A stretch of 64,000 nt of DNA from Pseudomonadota bacterium (GCA_021815825.1 JAKAZO010000002.1:6286-70285), one strand, 5' to 3'. Counted from the stretch's first letter, positions 7,574 through 15,929 are shown. Notes: a model not told the origin generated them from the sequence alone. Translations and numbers: made by a program.

Positions 7574-8460
7574 TCGATGTTCTGCACCTGCTCGCGCAGC
7601 TGCTCGATCGCAGCCTTCAGCGCCAGCCCGGTGGCGGTCAGCGCCGGAGATGCCGATTTGCTGCACAAGGTATTGGCCTCGCGGTTGAACTCCTGAAGCA
7701 GGAAGTCGAACCGCCGGCCGATCGCGGCGCCCTCGGCCAGCAGCGCGGCGGCCGCGTCGAGATGGCTGCGGAGCCGGTCCAGCTCCTCGCGCACATCGGC
7801 GCGGGTCGCCAGCAGGGCGACCTCCTGCGCCAGGCGTTCCTCCCCGAGCGCCGGCGTGCCGGCCTCGCGCAGCAGCGTCTGCAGCGCGGCGGCGAGGCGG
7901 GCGCGCTGCAGCGCCGGCTGCGCCGCCGCTTCCTCGCGCGCGGTCTCGACCAGGGCGGCGATCTCGGCGAGCAGGGCGGCGAGCACGGCGCCGATGCGCG
8001 CGCCCTCGGCGTGGCGGGCCGCGAGCAGCGCTTCCAGCGCGGTCTCGAAGCCGGACTCGAGCATACGCAGCTCGTCCTCGCTGGCGGCGTCGCCGCTGGC
8101 CGGACGGAGCACGCCGGGCAGCGCGAGCAGCGCCTCCGCGCGCGGCGGCGGCGCGCCGGGGATGCGGTCGGCGAGCGCCAAGGCTCCGGACAGCGCCTGC
8201 TCCAGCGCCGCCGCATCGACGACGAGCCGCGTCGCGGCCTCGCGCTGAACGGTGAGCGTGGCGTTGACATTGCCACGGCGCAGCTTCTTCCCCGCCAGCT
8301 CGCGCAGCCGGGGTTCGAGCGCGTCGGACCCCGGCGGCAGGCGGACATGCAGATCGAGCCCGCGGCTGTTGACGCTGCGCAGTTCCCATCCCCAGGCCAG
8401 CCCGGCGATTGACCCCGAGGCGCGGGCGAAGCCGGTCATGGAGGCGAGCGGCGCGGACAT
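7570..8460 (-). CDS. YicC family endoribonuclease
   Basis: The 296-residue protein begins MSAPLASMTGFARASG, the diagnostic N-terminus of the YicC/YloC family, with ELRSVNSRGLDLHVRLP following. It ends with the DUF1732 domain (RFDFLLQEFNREANTLCSKS). YicC-type proteins are metal-dependent endoribonucleases; in E. coli YicC promotes decay of the sRNA RyhB. ATG 8460 was chosen because it gives the conserved N-terminus. It is first in the yicC-gmk pair and diverges from the PhaE-like gene across 308 nt. Confidence 0.93.
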   Translation of the reverse strand: MSAPLASMTGFARASGSIAGLAWGWELRSVNSRGLDLHVRLPPGSDALEPRLRELAGKKLRRGNVNATLTVQREAATRLVVDAAALEQALSGALALADRIPGAPPPRAEALLALPGVLRPASGDAASEDELRMLESGFETALEALLAARHAEGARIGAVLAALLAEIAALVETAREEAAAQPALQRARLAAALQTLLREAGTPALGEERLAQEVALLATRADVREELDRLRSHLDAAAALLAEGAAIGRRFDFLLQEFNREANTLCSKSASPALTATGLALKAAIEQLREQVQNIE

Positions 8461-8768
8461 GGTCGTCCCTGGCTTTCCCTCGGGCTTGGCGGCGACAGGC
8501 GGCGCCGTTCTGGGTGAAAAGCGCACCCGCTGTCAAACGCCGTGTCGGTCCGGATGGCGCGATCCGACCCGATCCCACGCGCGAGGCTTCCCCGAGCGGC
8601 GCGAGCGGGCCTATGGTCCGCGCGAAACGGCGCCTTTTGCTGCGGTGCGCCCAGGGTCTGAAAAATGTTCGCAACGACGCCCGGCCTCTCCGAAGTCCGC
8701 CCGATCCGAGCCAGCGGGCCGGTCGCCGGCGGCTGGCCGTGCAAGGGCGCCTGGAGGGCGGATGCTCG
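8461..8768. other. Divergent intergenic region yicC / PhaE-like gene
   Basis: These 308 bp must hold promoters for yicC (minus) and for the PhaE-like operon (plus). I see a T- and A-enriched patch (GAAAAATGTTCGCAACG, about 8661-8677) but no convincing -35/-10 pair, terminator or riboswitch. GGAGGGCGG just before 8769 serves as ribosome binding site for the PhaE-like gene. Confidence 0.5.
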
Positions 8769-9248
8769 ATGACGGACGGCGAGGGGCCAACCCGGCCGCC
8801 GCCCGAGGCGAGCGGCGAGGCTGCCGATCTGCTCGATCTGGCGCGGGACTGGATCACCTTGTGGCAGAGCGAACTCAGCGCGCTCGCCGCCGACCGCGAA
8901 GCCCAGGAGACATGGCAGACGCTGCTCGGGCTCTGGGCCGGTGCCGCGGGCGCGATGCTGCGCAGCGCACCGCGCGGCCTCGATCAGGGGCTGGGCGCAG
9001 GTGGGTTGGGCGCGTTCGGCTTCGCCCCTCCGCGCGGCCGGGCCGACGATGACCGACGAGCGCCCCGAGGCGCCGAGCCCGCTGCGCCGGCGGGGGCCGC
9101 GCCCGCTGCTGCTGCACCTGACCCTCGCGATGCTGAGATCGAGCGCCTCCATAGCCGCATCCTCCGGCTGGAGCAGCGCCTGGCCGAGCTCGAGGGCAAA
9201 TCCGGGGCGGGCGGCCGAGGCGCTGGCCGAGGCGCTCGCCGCCGCTAG
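8769..9248 (+). CDS. PhaE-like / PHA-synthase-associated coiled-coil protein
   Basis: The 159-residue protein has three parts: a helical N-terminal region with repeated Trp (DLARDWITLWQSELSALAAD), an Ala/Pro-rich linker, and a C-terminal heptad coiled coil (IERLHSRILRLEQRLAELEG). This arrangement resembles the PhaE-type partner of class III polyhydroxyalkanoate synthases or a phasin-like granule protein, though the similarity is architectural rather than strong. The start follows GGAGGGCGG. Its last 200 nt are also read in another frame by the PhaC-like gene. Association with PhaC is inferred from overlap and order. Confidence 0.6.
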   Translation: MTDGEGPTRPPPEASGEAADLLDLARDWITLWQSELSALAADREAQETWQTLLGLWAGAAGAMLRSAPRGLDQGLGAGGLGAFGFAPPRGRADDDRRAPRGAEPAAPAGAAPAAAAPDPRDAEIERLHSRILRLEQRLAELEGKSGAGGRGAGRGARRR

Positions 9249-10389
9249 CGCCCACCCCATCGGAAGCGCCCACCCCTTCACTGGCGCCCATCCCTTCACT
9301 GGCGCCGAGTCGTTTTCCGCCGCGGTGCTGCAGGAGACGCTGCGCCAGGACCGGGCCCTGCTCGCCGGCATCGCCGCGTACCGCCGCCATCCCTACCAGC
9401 GCACCCTCGCCGATCCGCCGACGTGCTGGCAGGAGGGGGGGACCCGCCTGCTCGATTTCGGCGGCGAGGGTCCCCTCGTCCTGGTGGTGCCGAGCCTGGT
9501 CAACCGCGCCTATGTGCTCGACCTCGCGCCCGGCCATTCGCTGCTGCGCGATCTGGCCGCCAACGGCTTGCACCCGCTGCTGCTCGATTGGGGCTGGCCG
9601 GGCGAGGTCGAGCGCGATTTCACCCTGACCGATTACGTCGCCGGGCGGCTCGAGCGCGCGCTCGTCGCGGTCGAGGGTTTCGCCGCTGGCGGCGGCGCGA
9701 TCGGGGGCAAAATCAGCGTCGTCGGCTACTGCATGGGCGGGCTGCTCGCCCTGGCCGCGGCGCAGCGCCGGCCGGATCGCGTCCAGGCGCTCGCGCTGCT
9801 GGCGACGCCTTGGGATTTCCACGCGGCGGACCCGGCCCAGGCGGCCGCGTTCGCCAGGCTGCTGCCGCTGTTCGAGCCGGCTCTGGCCCTTGGCGGGACC
9901 CTGCCGATCGACCTGCTGCAGACCCTGTTCGCGCTGCTCGATCCGTTCGGCGTCAGCGACAAATATCGCGCTTTCGCGCGCCTGAACCCGGATACGCCGC
10001 GGGCGCACCTGTTCGTGGCGCTCGAGGACTGGCTCAATGACGGTGTGCCGCTGGCCGCGCCGGTTGCGCGTGAGACGCTCGAAGGCTGGTACGGGGCCAA
10101 CACGCCGGCGCACGGCGCCTGGCGCATCGCCGGGCTGCCCGTGCGCCCGGAGAGCCTGCGGCTGCCGGCATTCGTTGCCGTGCCGGCCCGCGATCGCATC
10201 GTGCCGCCGGAGAGCGCCCGCCCGCTCGCTGCGGCGCTGCCAGGCGCGGTCCTGCATCAGCCGCCGGCCGGCCATGTCGGCATGGTCGCCGGCCACACCG
10301 CCTCGGCGGTGCTGTGGCGGCCGCTCGCTGAATGGCTGCGGCAGGTGAGCGCGGCGCCGGCCGCGCCGCGGGCGCGCCGGCGACGTTAA
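9049..10389 (+). CDS. PhaC-like alpha/beta hydrolase (class III PHA synthase-type)
   Basis: The 446-residue protein carries a polyhydroxyalkanoate-synthase box GYCMGG with the nucleophile Cys at 228, in place of the Ser of lipases. It also has DWGWP at 180-184 and candidate Asp382 (PARDRIVPP) and His409 (PAGHVG), completing a Cys-Asp-His triad. PHA synthases polymerise (R)-3-hydroxyacyl-CoA on the surface of storage granules. The start MTDERPEAP at 9049 is inside the preceding gene; no later ATG precedes the conserved region except 9130. A linker at residues 67-85 is built of an 18-bp tandem repeat. It lies 23 nt before the EAL gene, suggesting one transcript. A depolymerase or other thiol hydrolase remains possible. 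Confidence 0.72.
   Translation: MTDERPEAPSPLRRRGPRPLLLHLTLAMLRSSASIAASSGWSSAWPSSRANPGRAAEALAEALAAASAHPIGSAHPFTGAHPFTGAESFSAAVLQETLRQDRALLAGIAAYRRHPYQRTLADPPTCWQEGGTRLLDFGGEGPLVLVVPSLVNRAYVLDLAPGHSLLRDLAANGLHPLLLDWGWPGEVERDFTLTDYVAGRLERALVAVEGFAAGGGAIGGKISVVGYCMGGLLALAAAQRRPDRVQALALLATPWDFHAADPAQAAAFARLLPLFEPALALGGTLPIDLLQTLFALLDPFGVSDKYRAFARLNPDTPRAHLFVALEDWLNDGVPLAAPVARETLEGWYGANTPAHGAWRIAGLPVRPESLRLPAFVAVPARDRIVPPESARPLAAALPGAVLHQPPAGHVGMVAGHTASAVLWRPLAEWLRQVSAAPAAPRARRRR
9247..9300 (+). repeat. 18-bp tandem repeat, three copies, in frame
   Basis: Units start at 9247, 9265 and 9283 and follow (A/G)GCGCCCA(C/T)CCC, with the last six bases varying between the first copy and the other two. 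They encode SAHPIG, SAHPFT and GAHPFT in the PhaC-like protein, between its N-terminal segment and the hydrolase domain. The array begins on the TAG stop of the PhaE-like gene. Confidence 0.9.
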
Positions 10390-10412
10390 GGCTTTCTTGG
10401 CGGCTCGCCTGG

Positions 10413-12209
10413 ATGATCAACCGTCCAAGCTTCTTCCTGGTCGGATTCAACGACATCATGGACGTCCAAGTCGAGACTCCCCCTCGCTCAGCCAAGCCGG
10501 CGCAGCCGCGCCGCGCCCCGACGCGCCAGCATGCCCGCAGCCTCGCCAGCGCCGCGCTGGACGTCGCCGCCGAGGGCGTGATCGTCTGCGACGACACCTT
10601 GCGTGTCTGGCTCTGCAATGCCGCCGCGTTCCGCCTCCTCGGGCTGGATGAGCCGTTGCAGTTGCGCGCGCGCCCCTCGCTGGGCCAGGTGCTGGCGGCC
10701 AGCGCCTGCCTCGACGAGACTGCCCGGCGAAGCGTGCTGGTCCACTGTGCCGAGACGGTCGCGAATGGCGAGCGGGCCGCAGGCGAGGTCGAATTGCCGG
10801 CTGACAACCGCGCCGGGACGGGTCTCGCCCTGCGCCTGCGCCGGATCGCGCCGCGCCGCTGGGCGCTGATGTTCGCCCCCGCCCGCGCCGTCACCGCGCC
10901 CGACCCGCTGGCGCATGATCCGCTGACCGGTCTGGCCAATCAGCGCCGGTTCGAGGCTGCGCTCACGGAGCGTCTGGCGGCGGCGGGTCCGGGTGGGCAG
11001 CAGGACTGGCCGGGGGTGCTCCTGGTCGACGTCGAGGGCCACGGCAGTCTGACCGAGGTCTCGGGGCGACCTGCGGGGGATGCGCTGCTGCGCCTGGTCG
11101 GCCAGCGCCTGCGCGCGGCGTTGCGCGAGTCCGACCTGCCGGCGCGCCTCGATGACGGCATATTCGCCGCACTGGTTCCCGCCGCCGCCGGGGTGGAGAC
11201 GCTGGCGCGGCGGCTCGTCGAGCGGCTGGCGCGGCCGTATGTGGTCCAGGGCCAGGTCGCGCACGTGCAGGCCAGCGTCGGCCTCGCCGTTGCTCCGCGC
11301 GACGGCCGCGAGACCGAGCAACTGCTGCACAGCGCCGATCTCGCCTTGCGGCAGGCGAAGGCCGAGGGCAGCGGCGTCTATCGCGCCTTCAATGTGCTGA
11401 TGCGTGAACAGGCGGAAGCGCGCCGCTCGCTCGAGGCCGACCTGCGCCGGGCGCTGGTGCTGGGGCAGTTCGAACTGTTCTATCAGCCGCAGTTCAACGT
11501 CGCCACGCGGCGGGTGCTGGCCTGCGAGGCCTTGCTGCGCTGGCGGCACCCGATCCGCGGCCTGGTCGCACCGGGCGATTTCATTTCCGTCACCGAGGAG
11601 ATCGGGCTGATCAACGCGATCGGCGAATGGGTGCTGCGCGCCGCCTGCCAGGAGGCGATGGACTGGCCGAGCGGCATCGGGGTCGCGGTCAATGTCTCGC
11701 CGCTGCAGCTCGCCGATCCGGACCGACTGCTGCGCGCCGTGGCCGGCGCGCTGGCCGCCAGCGGGCTGAGCCCCGAGCGGCTCGAGATCGAGATCACCGA
11801 GAGCGCCCTGTTCGGCCAGGAGGAGGCGACGCTGGATTGCCTGCGGACCTTGCAGGCGCGCGGCGTGCAGATCTCGCTCGATGATTTCGGCACCGGCTAT
11901 TCGTCGCTGAGCCGGCTCCGTTCCTTCCGCTTCGACCGCATCAAGATCGACCGCTCCTTCGTCAAGGACATGACCGAGGATGCGCAGGCGCGGGGTCTGG
12001 TGCGCGCGATCGCCGCCCTGGGTACCGGCCTCGCGATGGCCACCGTCGCCGAGGGCGTGGAGACCGACGAGCAGGCGCGCCAAGTGGAAGACGAGGGGTG
12101 TACCGACCTCCAGGGCTATTTGATTTCCCGCCCGCTGCCCGCCAGCGAAGTGCGCGCCTTGCTGCTCCGGCTCAACGAGCGCGCCCTGCTCGCTGGCGTC
12201 GCCGATTGA
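10413..12209 (+). CDS. PAS-like / degenerate GGDEF / EAL cyclic-di-GMP phosphodiesterase
   Basis: The protein has 598 residues from ATG 10413; ATG 10458 is an alternative 15 codons downstream, and neither has a clear ribosome binding site. A PAS-like domain spans about 42-155. A GGDEF fold spans 165-325, but its active loop reads LDDGIF at 246-251, so cyclase activity should be lost. The EAL domain (about 340-590) looks complete: CEALLRW at 371-377, NVSP at 427-430, EITES at 460-464, DDFGTGYSSL at 490-499 and KIDRSFVK at 511-518. It should hydrolyse c-di-GMP to pGpG, with the dead GGDEF perhaps sensing GTP. It lies between the PhaC-like gene and a BLUF gene 13 nt downstream. Confidence 0.9.
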   Translation: MINRPSFFLVGFNDIMDVQVETPPRSAKPAQPRRAPTRQHARSLASAALDVAAEGVIVCDDTLRVWLCNAAAFRLLGLDEPLQLRARPSLGQVLAASACLDETARRSVLVHCAETVANGERAAGEVELPADNRAGTGLALRLRRIAPRRWALMFAPARAVTAPDPLAHDPLTGLANQRRFEAALTERLAAAGPGGQQDWPGVLLVDVEGHGSLTEVSGRPAGDALLRLVGQRLRAALRESDLPARLDDGIFAALVPAAAGVETLARRLVERLARPYVVQGQVAHVQASVGLAVAPRDGRETEQLLHSADLALRQAKAEGSGVYRAFNVLMREQAEARRSLEADLRRALVLGQFELFYQPQFNVATRRVLACEALLRWRHPIRGLVAPGDFISVTEEIGLINAIGEWVLRAACQEAMDWPSGIGVAVNVSPLQLADPDRLLRAVAGALAASGLSPERLEIEITESALFGQEEATLDCLRTLQARGVQISLDDFGTGYSSLSRLRSFRFDRIKIDRSFVKDMTEDAQARGLVRAIAALGTGLAMATVAEGVETDEQARQVEDEGCTDLQGYLISRPLPASEVRALLLRLNERALLAGVAD

Positions 12210-12222
12210 AGAGGGCCGCGCC

Positions 12223-12675
12223 ATGCTCATGTCCCTGTATCGCATCATCTATGTCAGCCGCAGCCTGCTTCGCGGCGACGAGGACCAGGTCGCGTCGGAG
12301 TTGCGACGCATCCTGGCCGTCTCTCGCCGCAACAACGCCAGCGAGGGTCTCACCGGGGCGCTGCTGCTCGGCCAAGGCAGCTTCGCTCAGGTGCTGGAGG
12401 GCCCGATGGACGCCGTGGAGCGTGCGTTCGAGCGCATCCAGGACGACCCGCGCCATGCCGACCTGGTCGTTGTCGAGATCGGTCCCGTCGCGGCGCGGGC
12501 GTTCCCCGACTGGTCGATGGCTTTTGCCGGCCCCGCCGCGGCGGGCGCCGCTCCGCGCGTGCGCGCGGTGCTGGAGCAGGTCGGCGCTTCGCCCCGCGCG
12601 GCCGCCGCCGAAAATGTGGTCGGCCTGCTCGACGCGCTGATCCGCCGTGAGACCGAGTGGGCCGCGGCGCGCTGA
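12223..12675 (+). CDS. BLUF-domain blue-light sensor
   Basis: The protein has 150 residues. BLUF domains bind FAD and signal by rearrangement of a Tyr-Gln hydrogen-bond network. The key residues are visible: Tyr10 (RIIYVSRS), Asn38 (NASEGLTGALL), Gln56 (FAQVLEG) and the Trp97/Met99 pair (FPDWSM). About 50 helical residues follow, a typical short-BLUF output cap. A GAAGAGGG stretch precedes ATG 12223, with ATG 12229 an alternative. The stand-alone protein follows the EAL gene by 13 nt, so it probably controls that phosphodiesterase in trans, as BLUF does in fused BLUF-EAL proteins such as BlrP1 and YcgF. Confidence 0.94.
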   Translation: MLMSLYRIIYVSRSLLRGDEDQVASELRRILAVSRRNNASEGLTGALLLGQGSFAQVLEGPMDAVERAFERIQDDPRHADLVVVEIGPVAARAFPDWSMAFAGPAAAGAAPRVRAVLEQVGASPRAAAAENVVGLLDALIRRETEWAAAR

Positions 12676-12823
12676 GCCAGCCGCCACGGCCGCGCAGCAC
12701 CGCGCTGCTGCGCTGCGCAAGATTGCGCCGGCCAGCGCTTCGCGTACATGCTCCCATGGTCCGCTGCCGCCCTCGGTGGCGTGATGGCCGCCGGTCCGAC
12801 GCCGGCGCGAAAGGGGGAGCATC

Positions 12824-14167
12824 GTGCCCAATTCCCGCGTTCCTGCCCTGGTGGGGTTTGCCCTTGTGTTGCTCCTCGGCTCGGTGGGCGGGGGTTTGGC
12901 CGAGTCGAGCCCCGGCAACGGGCAGATCTGGGTCACGAGCTGGGCGGGGTCGGCACAGGGGCCCTATCCGGTCGGCTACCCGGTGGCGCAGCCGGATCTC
13001 GGCTACGCCTTTCCCGATCCGGAGAAGGGCGCCCGTGACCAGAGCTTCCGGCTCGAAATCCGTCCCTCGCTGTGGGGGCAGGCGACACGGCTGCGCTTCT
13101 CCAATGTCTTCGGTACGCAACCGCTGACGCTCGACGGCGTCTTCGTCGCCGTTCAGGCCAGCGGTGCGGTGCTCGTCCCCGGAACGACCCGCAGGGTGAC
13201 GTTCGCGCAGGGGGCGGAGCGGATCAGCATCGCGCCCGGACATGCGGCCTGGAGCGATGCCGTGGCGCTGCCCTACAGCACGGATCCGCTGCTCGCCGGC
13301 CGGCGTCTGGCGGTGAGCTTCCACGTCGTCGGGCAGAGCGGGCCGATGACCTGGCACGCCAAGGCGATGACGACGAGCTACCTCTCCCCGCCGCGAGCCG
13401 GCGCCCATGGCGGAGAGGACAGCGCGGCGGCGTTCCCCTTCTCGACCACGTCCTGGTACTTTCTCGATGCCGTCGACATGGCCGCCCCGGAGGGCACGGA
13501 AGCCATCGTCGCACTGGGTGATTCGCTGACCGACGGGACGAATTCGACGCTGAACGGGGACGACCGCTGGCCGGACGTGCTCGGCAACCGCCTGCACGCC
13601 GCCTGCGGCAACCGCTTCGCGGTCGTGAACGCGGGCATCGGCGGCAACGAACTGCTCGATCCCGACAGCTATTCGGCCGAGAAGCCCTATCCGGGCGGTC
13701 CTTCCGCGCTCACCCGGCTGCAACGCGACGTGCTGGAGCTCTCGGGCGTCGCCAGCGTCATCTGGCTCGAGGGCATCAACGACTACAGCGTCAATGCGGA
13801 TGCCACGCCGGAGGCGATGCGTCTGGGCATGGAAGATCTGGTGCGGCAGTTGCATGCGAAGCGACTGCGGGTGATCGCGGCGACGCTGCCTTCGGCCCTG
13901 CACAGCCCTGTCACCGGGCACGGCACGACCACCGTCGACGCCGCGCGCAAGGCGCAGAACGCCTTCATTCTGCACAATGGCGGGCTGTTCGACGGCGTGG
14001 TCGATTTCGACAAGGCGACGCTCGATCCCGCGTCGGGTGAGCTGAAGGCGGCCTATCAGCCGGGCTCCACCATCGGCGGGCCGGGGGACAAGCTGCATCC
14101 CAACCGGGCCGGCTATCAGGCCATGGGCTACGCCGTGGATCTGCGGCTATTCTGCAATCCAAAATGA
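12824..14167 (+). CDS. Secreted SGNH/GDSL hydrolase
   Basis: The 447-residue protein starts with GTG behind AAGGGGGAGC and carries a Sec signal peptide (residues 1-26, ending GGGLAES). The C-terminal SGNH hydrolase has all four blocks: GDSL at 232-235 with nucleophile Ser234, GIGGN at 271-275, GIND at 317-320 and DKLHPN at 422-427 supplying Asp422 and His425. A beta-rich domain of about 200 residues precedes it, as in secreted carbohydrate esterases and lysophospholipase-like enzymes. It acts in the periplasm or outside the cell; the substrate is unknown. The LVIVD-repeat gene starts 12 nt downstream in the same direction. Confidence 0.9.
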   Translation: MPNSRVPALVGFALVLLLGSVGGGLAESSPGNGQIWVTSWAGSAQGPYPVGYPVAQPDLGYAFPDPEKGARDQSFRLEIRPSLWGQATRLRFSNVFGTQPLTLDGVFVAVQASGAVLVPGTTRRVTFAQGAERISIAPGHAAWSDAVALPYSTDPLLAGRRLAVSFHVVGQSGPMTWHAKAMTTSYLSPPRAGAHGGEDSAAAFPFSTTSWYFLDAVDMAAPEGTEAIVALGDSLTDGTNSTLNGDDRWPDVLGNRLHAACGNRFAVVNAGIGGNELLDPDSYSAEKPYPGGPSALTRLQRDVLELSGVASVIWLEGINDYSVNADATPEAMRLGMEDLVRQLHAKRLRVIAATLPSALHSPVTGHGTTTVDAARKAQNAFILHNGGLFDGVVDFDKATLDPASGELKAAYQPGSTIGGPGDKLHPNRAGYQAMGYAVDLRLFCNPK

Positions 14168-14179
14168 GGGAGGGACGCC

Positions 14180-15466
14180 ATGAGCCCAGCGGATCTGCCG
14201 GTCGCCGATCACGCCCGCAATCTGCGCCTGATCGGCCATTCCGATCAGGGCGGACGCCCGGATGGCGTGCAGCTCATGGTCCATCGTGGCTATGCGTATG
14301 TCGGGCACATGTTCTCGCAGGGCTTCAGCGTCATCGACGTGCGCGATCCGCGCGCGCCGCGGCCGGTGCATTACGAGAAGGCGCCGCCGATGACGTGGAA
14401 CATCCATCTGCAGACGCATGACGACCTGCTGCTGGTGATCAACGCCAAGGACATGTTCGCGGATGCCGCCTTCGCCGACGAGCGCAACTACTACACCGGC
14501 GCACTCGGCAAAACGGTCGGCACCGCCGCGGCGGGCGACGCCAAGGGCGATACCACGGGCGATGCCACGGGGCGAAGCTGGACGGCCGGGCTTTCGGTGT
14601 TCGACATCAGTCACCCCGAAGCGCCGCGCTGCATCGGTTTCATGCCGGTGGACGGGGGTGGCATCCATCGCATCTGGTACACCGGCGGGCGCTGGGCCTA
14701 TGTCTCCGCCCTGCTGGACGGCTTCACCGACTACATCTTTCTCGTCGTGGACATGGCGGACCCGACGCGACCGCGCCCGGCGGGGCGCTTCTGGCTGCCG
14801 GGGATGAATCTCGCCGCCGGCGAGCAGCCGGACTGGCCGGCACAGCGCCGCTACGGGCTGCACCACGCCACGGTCAGCGGCACGACCGCCTATGGCGCCT
14901 GGCGCGACGCCGGACTGGTGATGATCGATGTCGCCGATCCCCACGCGCCCCGGCTGCTCACCCACCGCAACTGGTCGCCGCCCTTTGGCGGCGGCACCCA
15001 TAACTGCCTGCATCTGCCGGAGCGCGATCTGCTCGTGGTGCTGGACGAGGCGGTGCTCGACAACCAGGAGGACGGGCTGAAGCTGATCTGGCTGTTCGAT
15101 GTCCGCGAACCCACCAACCCGGTCAGCATCGCCACCTTCCCCACGCCGGCGGAGGCGGACTACGCCGCCAAGGGCGGGCATTTCGGTCCGCACAACATCC
15201 ACGAGAACCGGCCCGGCAGCTTCGTCAGTTCCGAGCTGATCTTCGCCACCTATCAGAACGCCGGGGTGCGCGTGTTCGACATCCGCAATCCGTACCAGCC
15301 GGTCGAAACCGCCGCCTTCGTGCCGGCTGCGCCGCCGCGCCTGGTGGATCATCGCCCCAACCGCCCGCTGGTCATCCAGAGCTGCGATGTCTTCGTCGAC
15401 GCCAGCGGGCTGGTGTTCAGCAACGACTACAATGGCGGGCTCTACATCATGGAGTATCTCGGCTGA
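14180..15466 (+). CDS. LVIVD-repeat beta-propeller protein
   Basis: The 428-residue protein contains repeated LVIVD-like strands: FSVIDVRDPRAPR, LSVFDISHPEAPR, LVMIDVADPHAPR and VRVFDIRNPYQPV. They form a probable propeller. No signal peptide is evident, unlike the preceding hydrolase. The start follows GAGGGAGGGACGCC. Residues near 118-130 are a three-copy GD-x-x repeat coded by a 12-bp tandem array. LVIVD proteins are usually surface-associated and of unknown function; co-transcription with the SGNH hydrolase is inferred from the 12-nt gap. Its 3' end overlaps that of rimI by 20 nt. Confidence 0.85.
   Translation: MSPADLPVADHARNLRLIGHSDQGGRPDGVQLMVHRGYAYVGHMFSQGFSVIDVRDPRAPRPVHYEKAPPMTWNIHLQTHDDLLLVINAKDMFADAAFADERNYYTGALGKTVGTAAAGDAKGDTTGDATGRSWTAGLSVFDISHPEAPRCIGFMPVDGGGIHRIWYTGGRWAYVSALLDGFTDYIFLVVDMADPTRPRPAGRFWLPGMNLAAGEQPDWPAQRRYGLHHATVSGTTAYGAWRDAGLVMIDVADPHAPRLLTHRNWSPPFGGGTHNCLHLPERDLLVVLDEAVLDNQEDGLKLIWLFDVREPTNPVSIATFPTPAEADYAAKGGHFGPHNIHENRPGSFVSSELIFATYQNAGVRVFDIRNPYQPVETAAFVPAAPPRLVDHRPNRPLVIQSCDVFVDASGLVFSNDYNGGLYIMEYLG
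14534..14569 (+). repeat. 12-bp tandem repeat, three copies, in frame
   Basis: Units GGCGACGCCAAG, GGCGATACCACG and GGCGATGCCACG encode GDAK, GDTT and GDAT in a loop of the LVIVD protein. Confidence 0.88.
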
Positions 15467-15929
15467 TCAGGTCGGCGCGCAGCACCAGGGCGTCGTCGCC
15501 GCCCGGGTAGTAGCGCCGGCGGCGTCCGACCTCGGTGAAGCCGGCGCGCTCATAGAGCATCCGGGCCGGCGCATTGCGGCTGGCGACTTCGAGAAACATC
15601 ATCCGCGCGCCGCGGCCCTCAGCGGTGTGCATCGCGGTGGCGAGCAGCGTACGGCCGAGGCCACACCGGCGCGCATCGGCCGCGACCGCGAGGGTCAGAA
15701 TTTCCGCCTCGTCCGCGGCGACGCGCGCCAGGATCATGCCCCCACGCGGGTCGATCCAGCCGAACCCGCCGGGCAGGCCGAGTTGCAGCGCCATCACCTG
15801 TGGACCCCAGGCGGCGTCGGGCGGGAAGGCCGCCGCGTGGATCGCGGCCAGTGCCTCCGCGTGGCCCAACCCGGCGGGGACGAGTCCAGCGGCGGCGGGG
15901 TCGGCGTCGGCGGGGCCGTCTCGGGTCAC
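15447..15929 (-). CDS. rimI: RimI-type GNAT N-acetyltransferase
   Basis: This 160-residue GNAT has the acetyl-CoA pyrophosphate-binding loop RRCGLGRTLL and the C-terminal SRNAPARMLYERAGFTEVGRR typical of RimI, which acetylates the N-terminal alanine of ribosomal protein S18. The GTG start overlaps the tsaB stop (GTGA), and tsaB-rimI is a conserved pair. Substrates other than S18 are possible, since GNATs next to tsaB can have broader N-terminal specificity. Confidence 0.85.
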   Translation of the reverse strand: MTRDGPADADPAAAGLVPAGLGHAEALAAIHAAAFPPDAAWGPQVMALQLGLPGGFGWIDPRGGMILARVAADEAEILTLAVAADARRCGLGRTLLATAMHTAEGRGARMMFLEVASRNAPARMLYERAGFTEVGRRRRYYPGGDDALVLRADLISRDTP

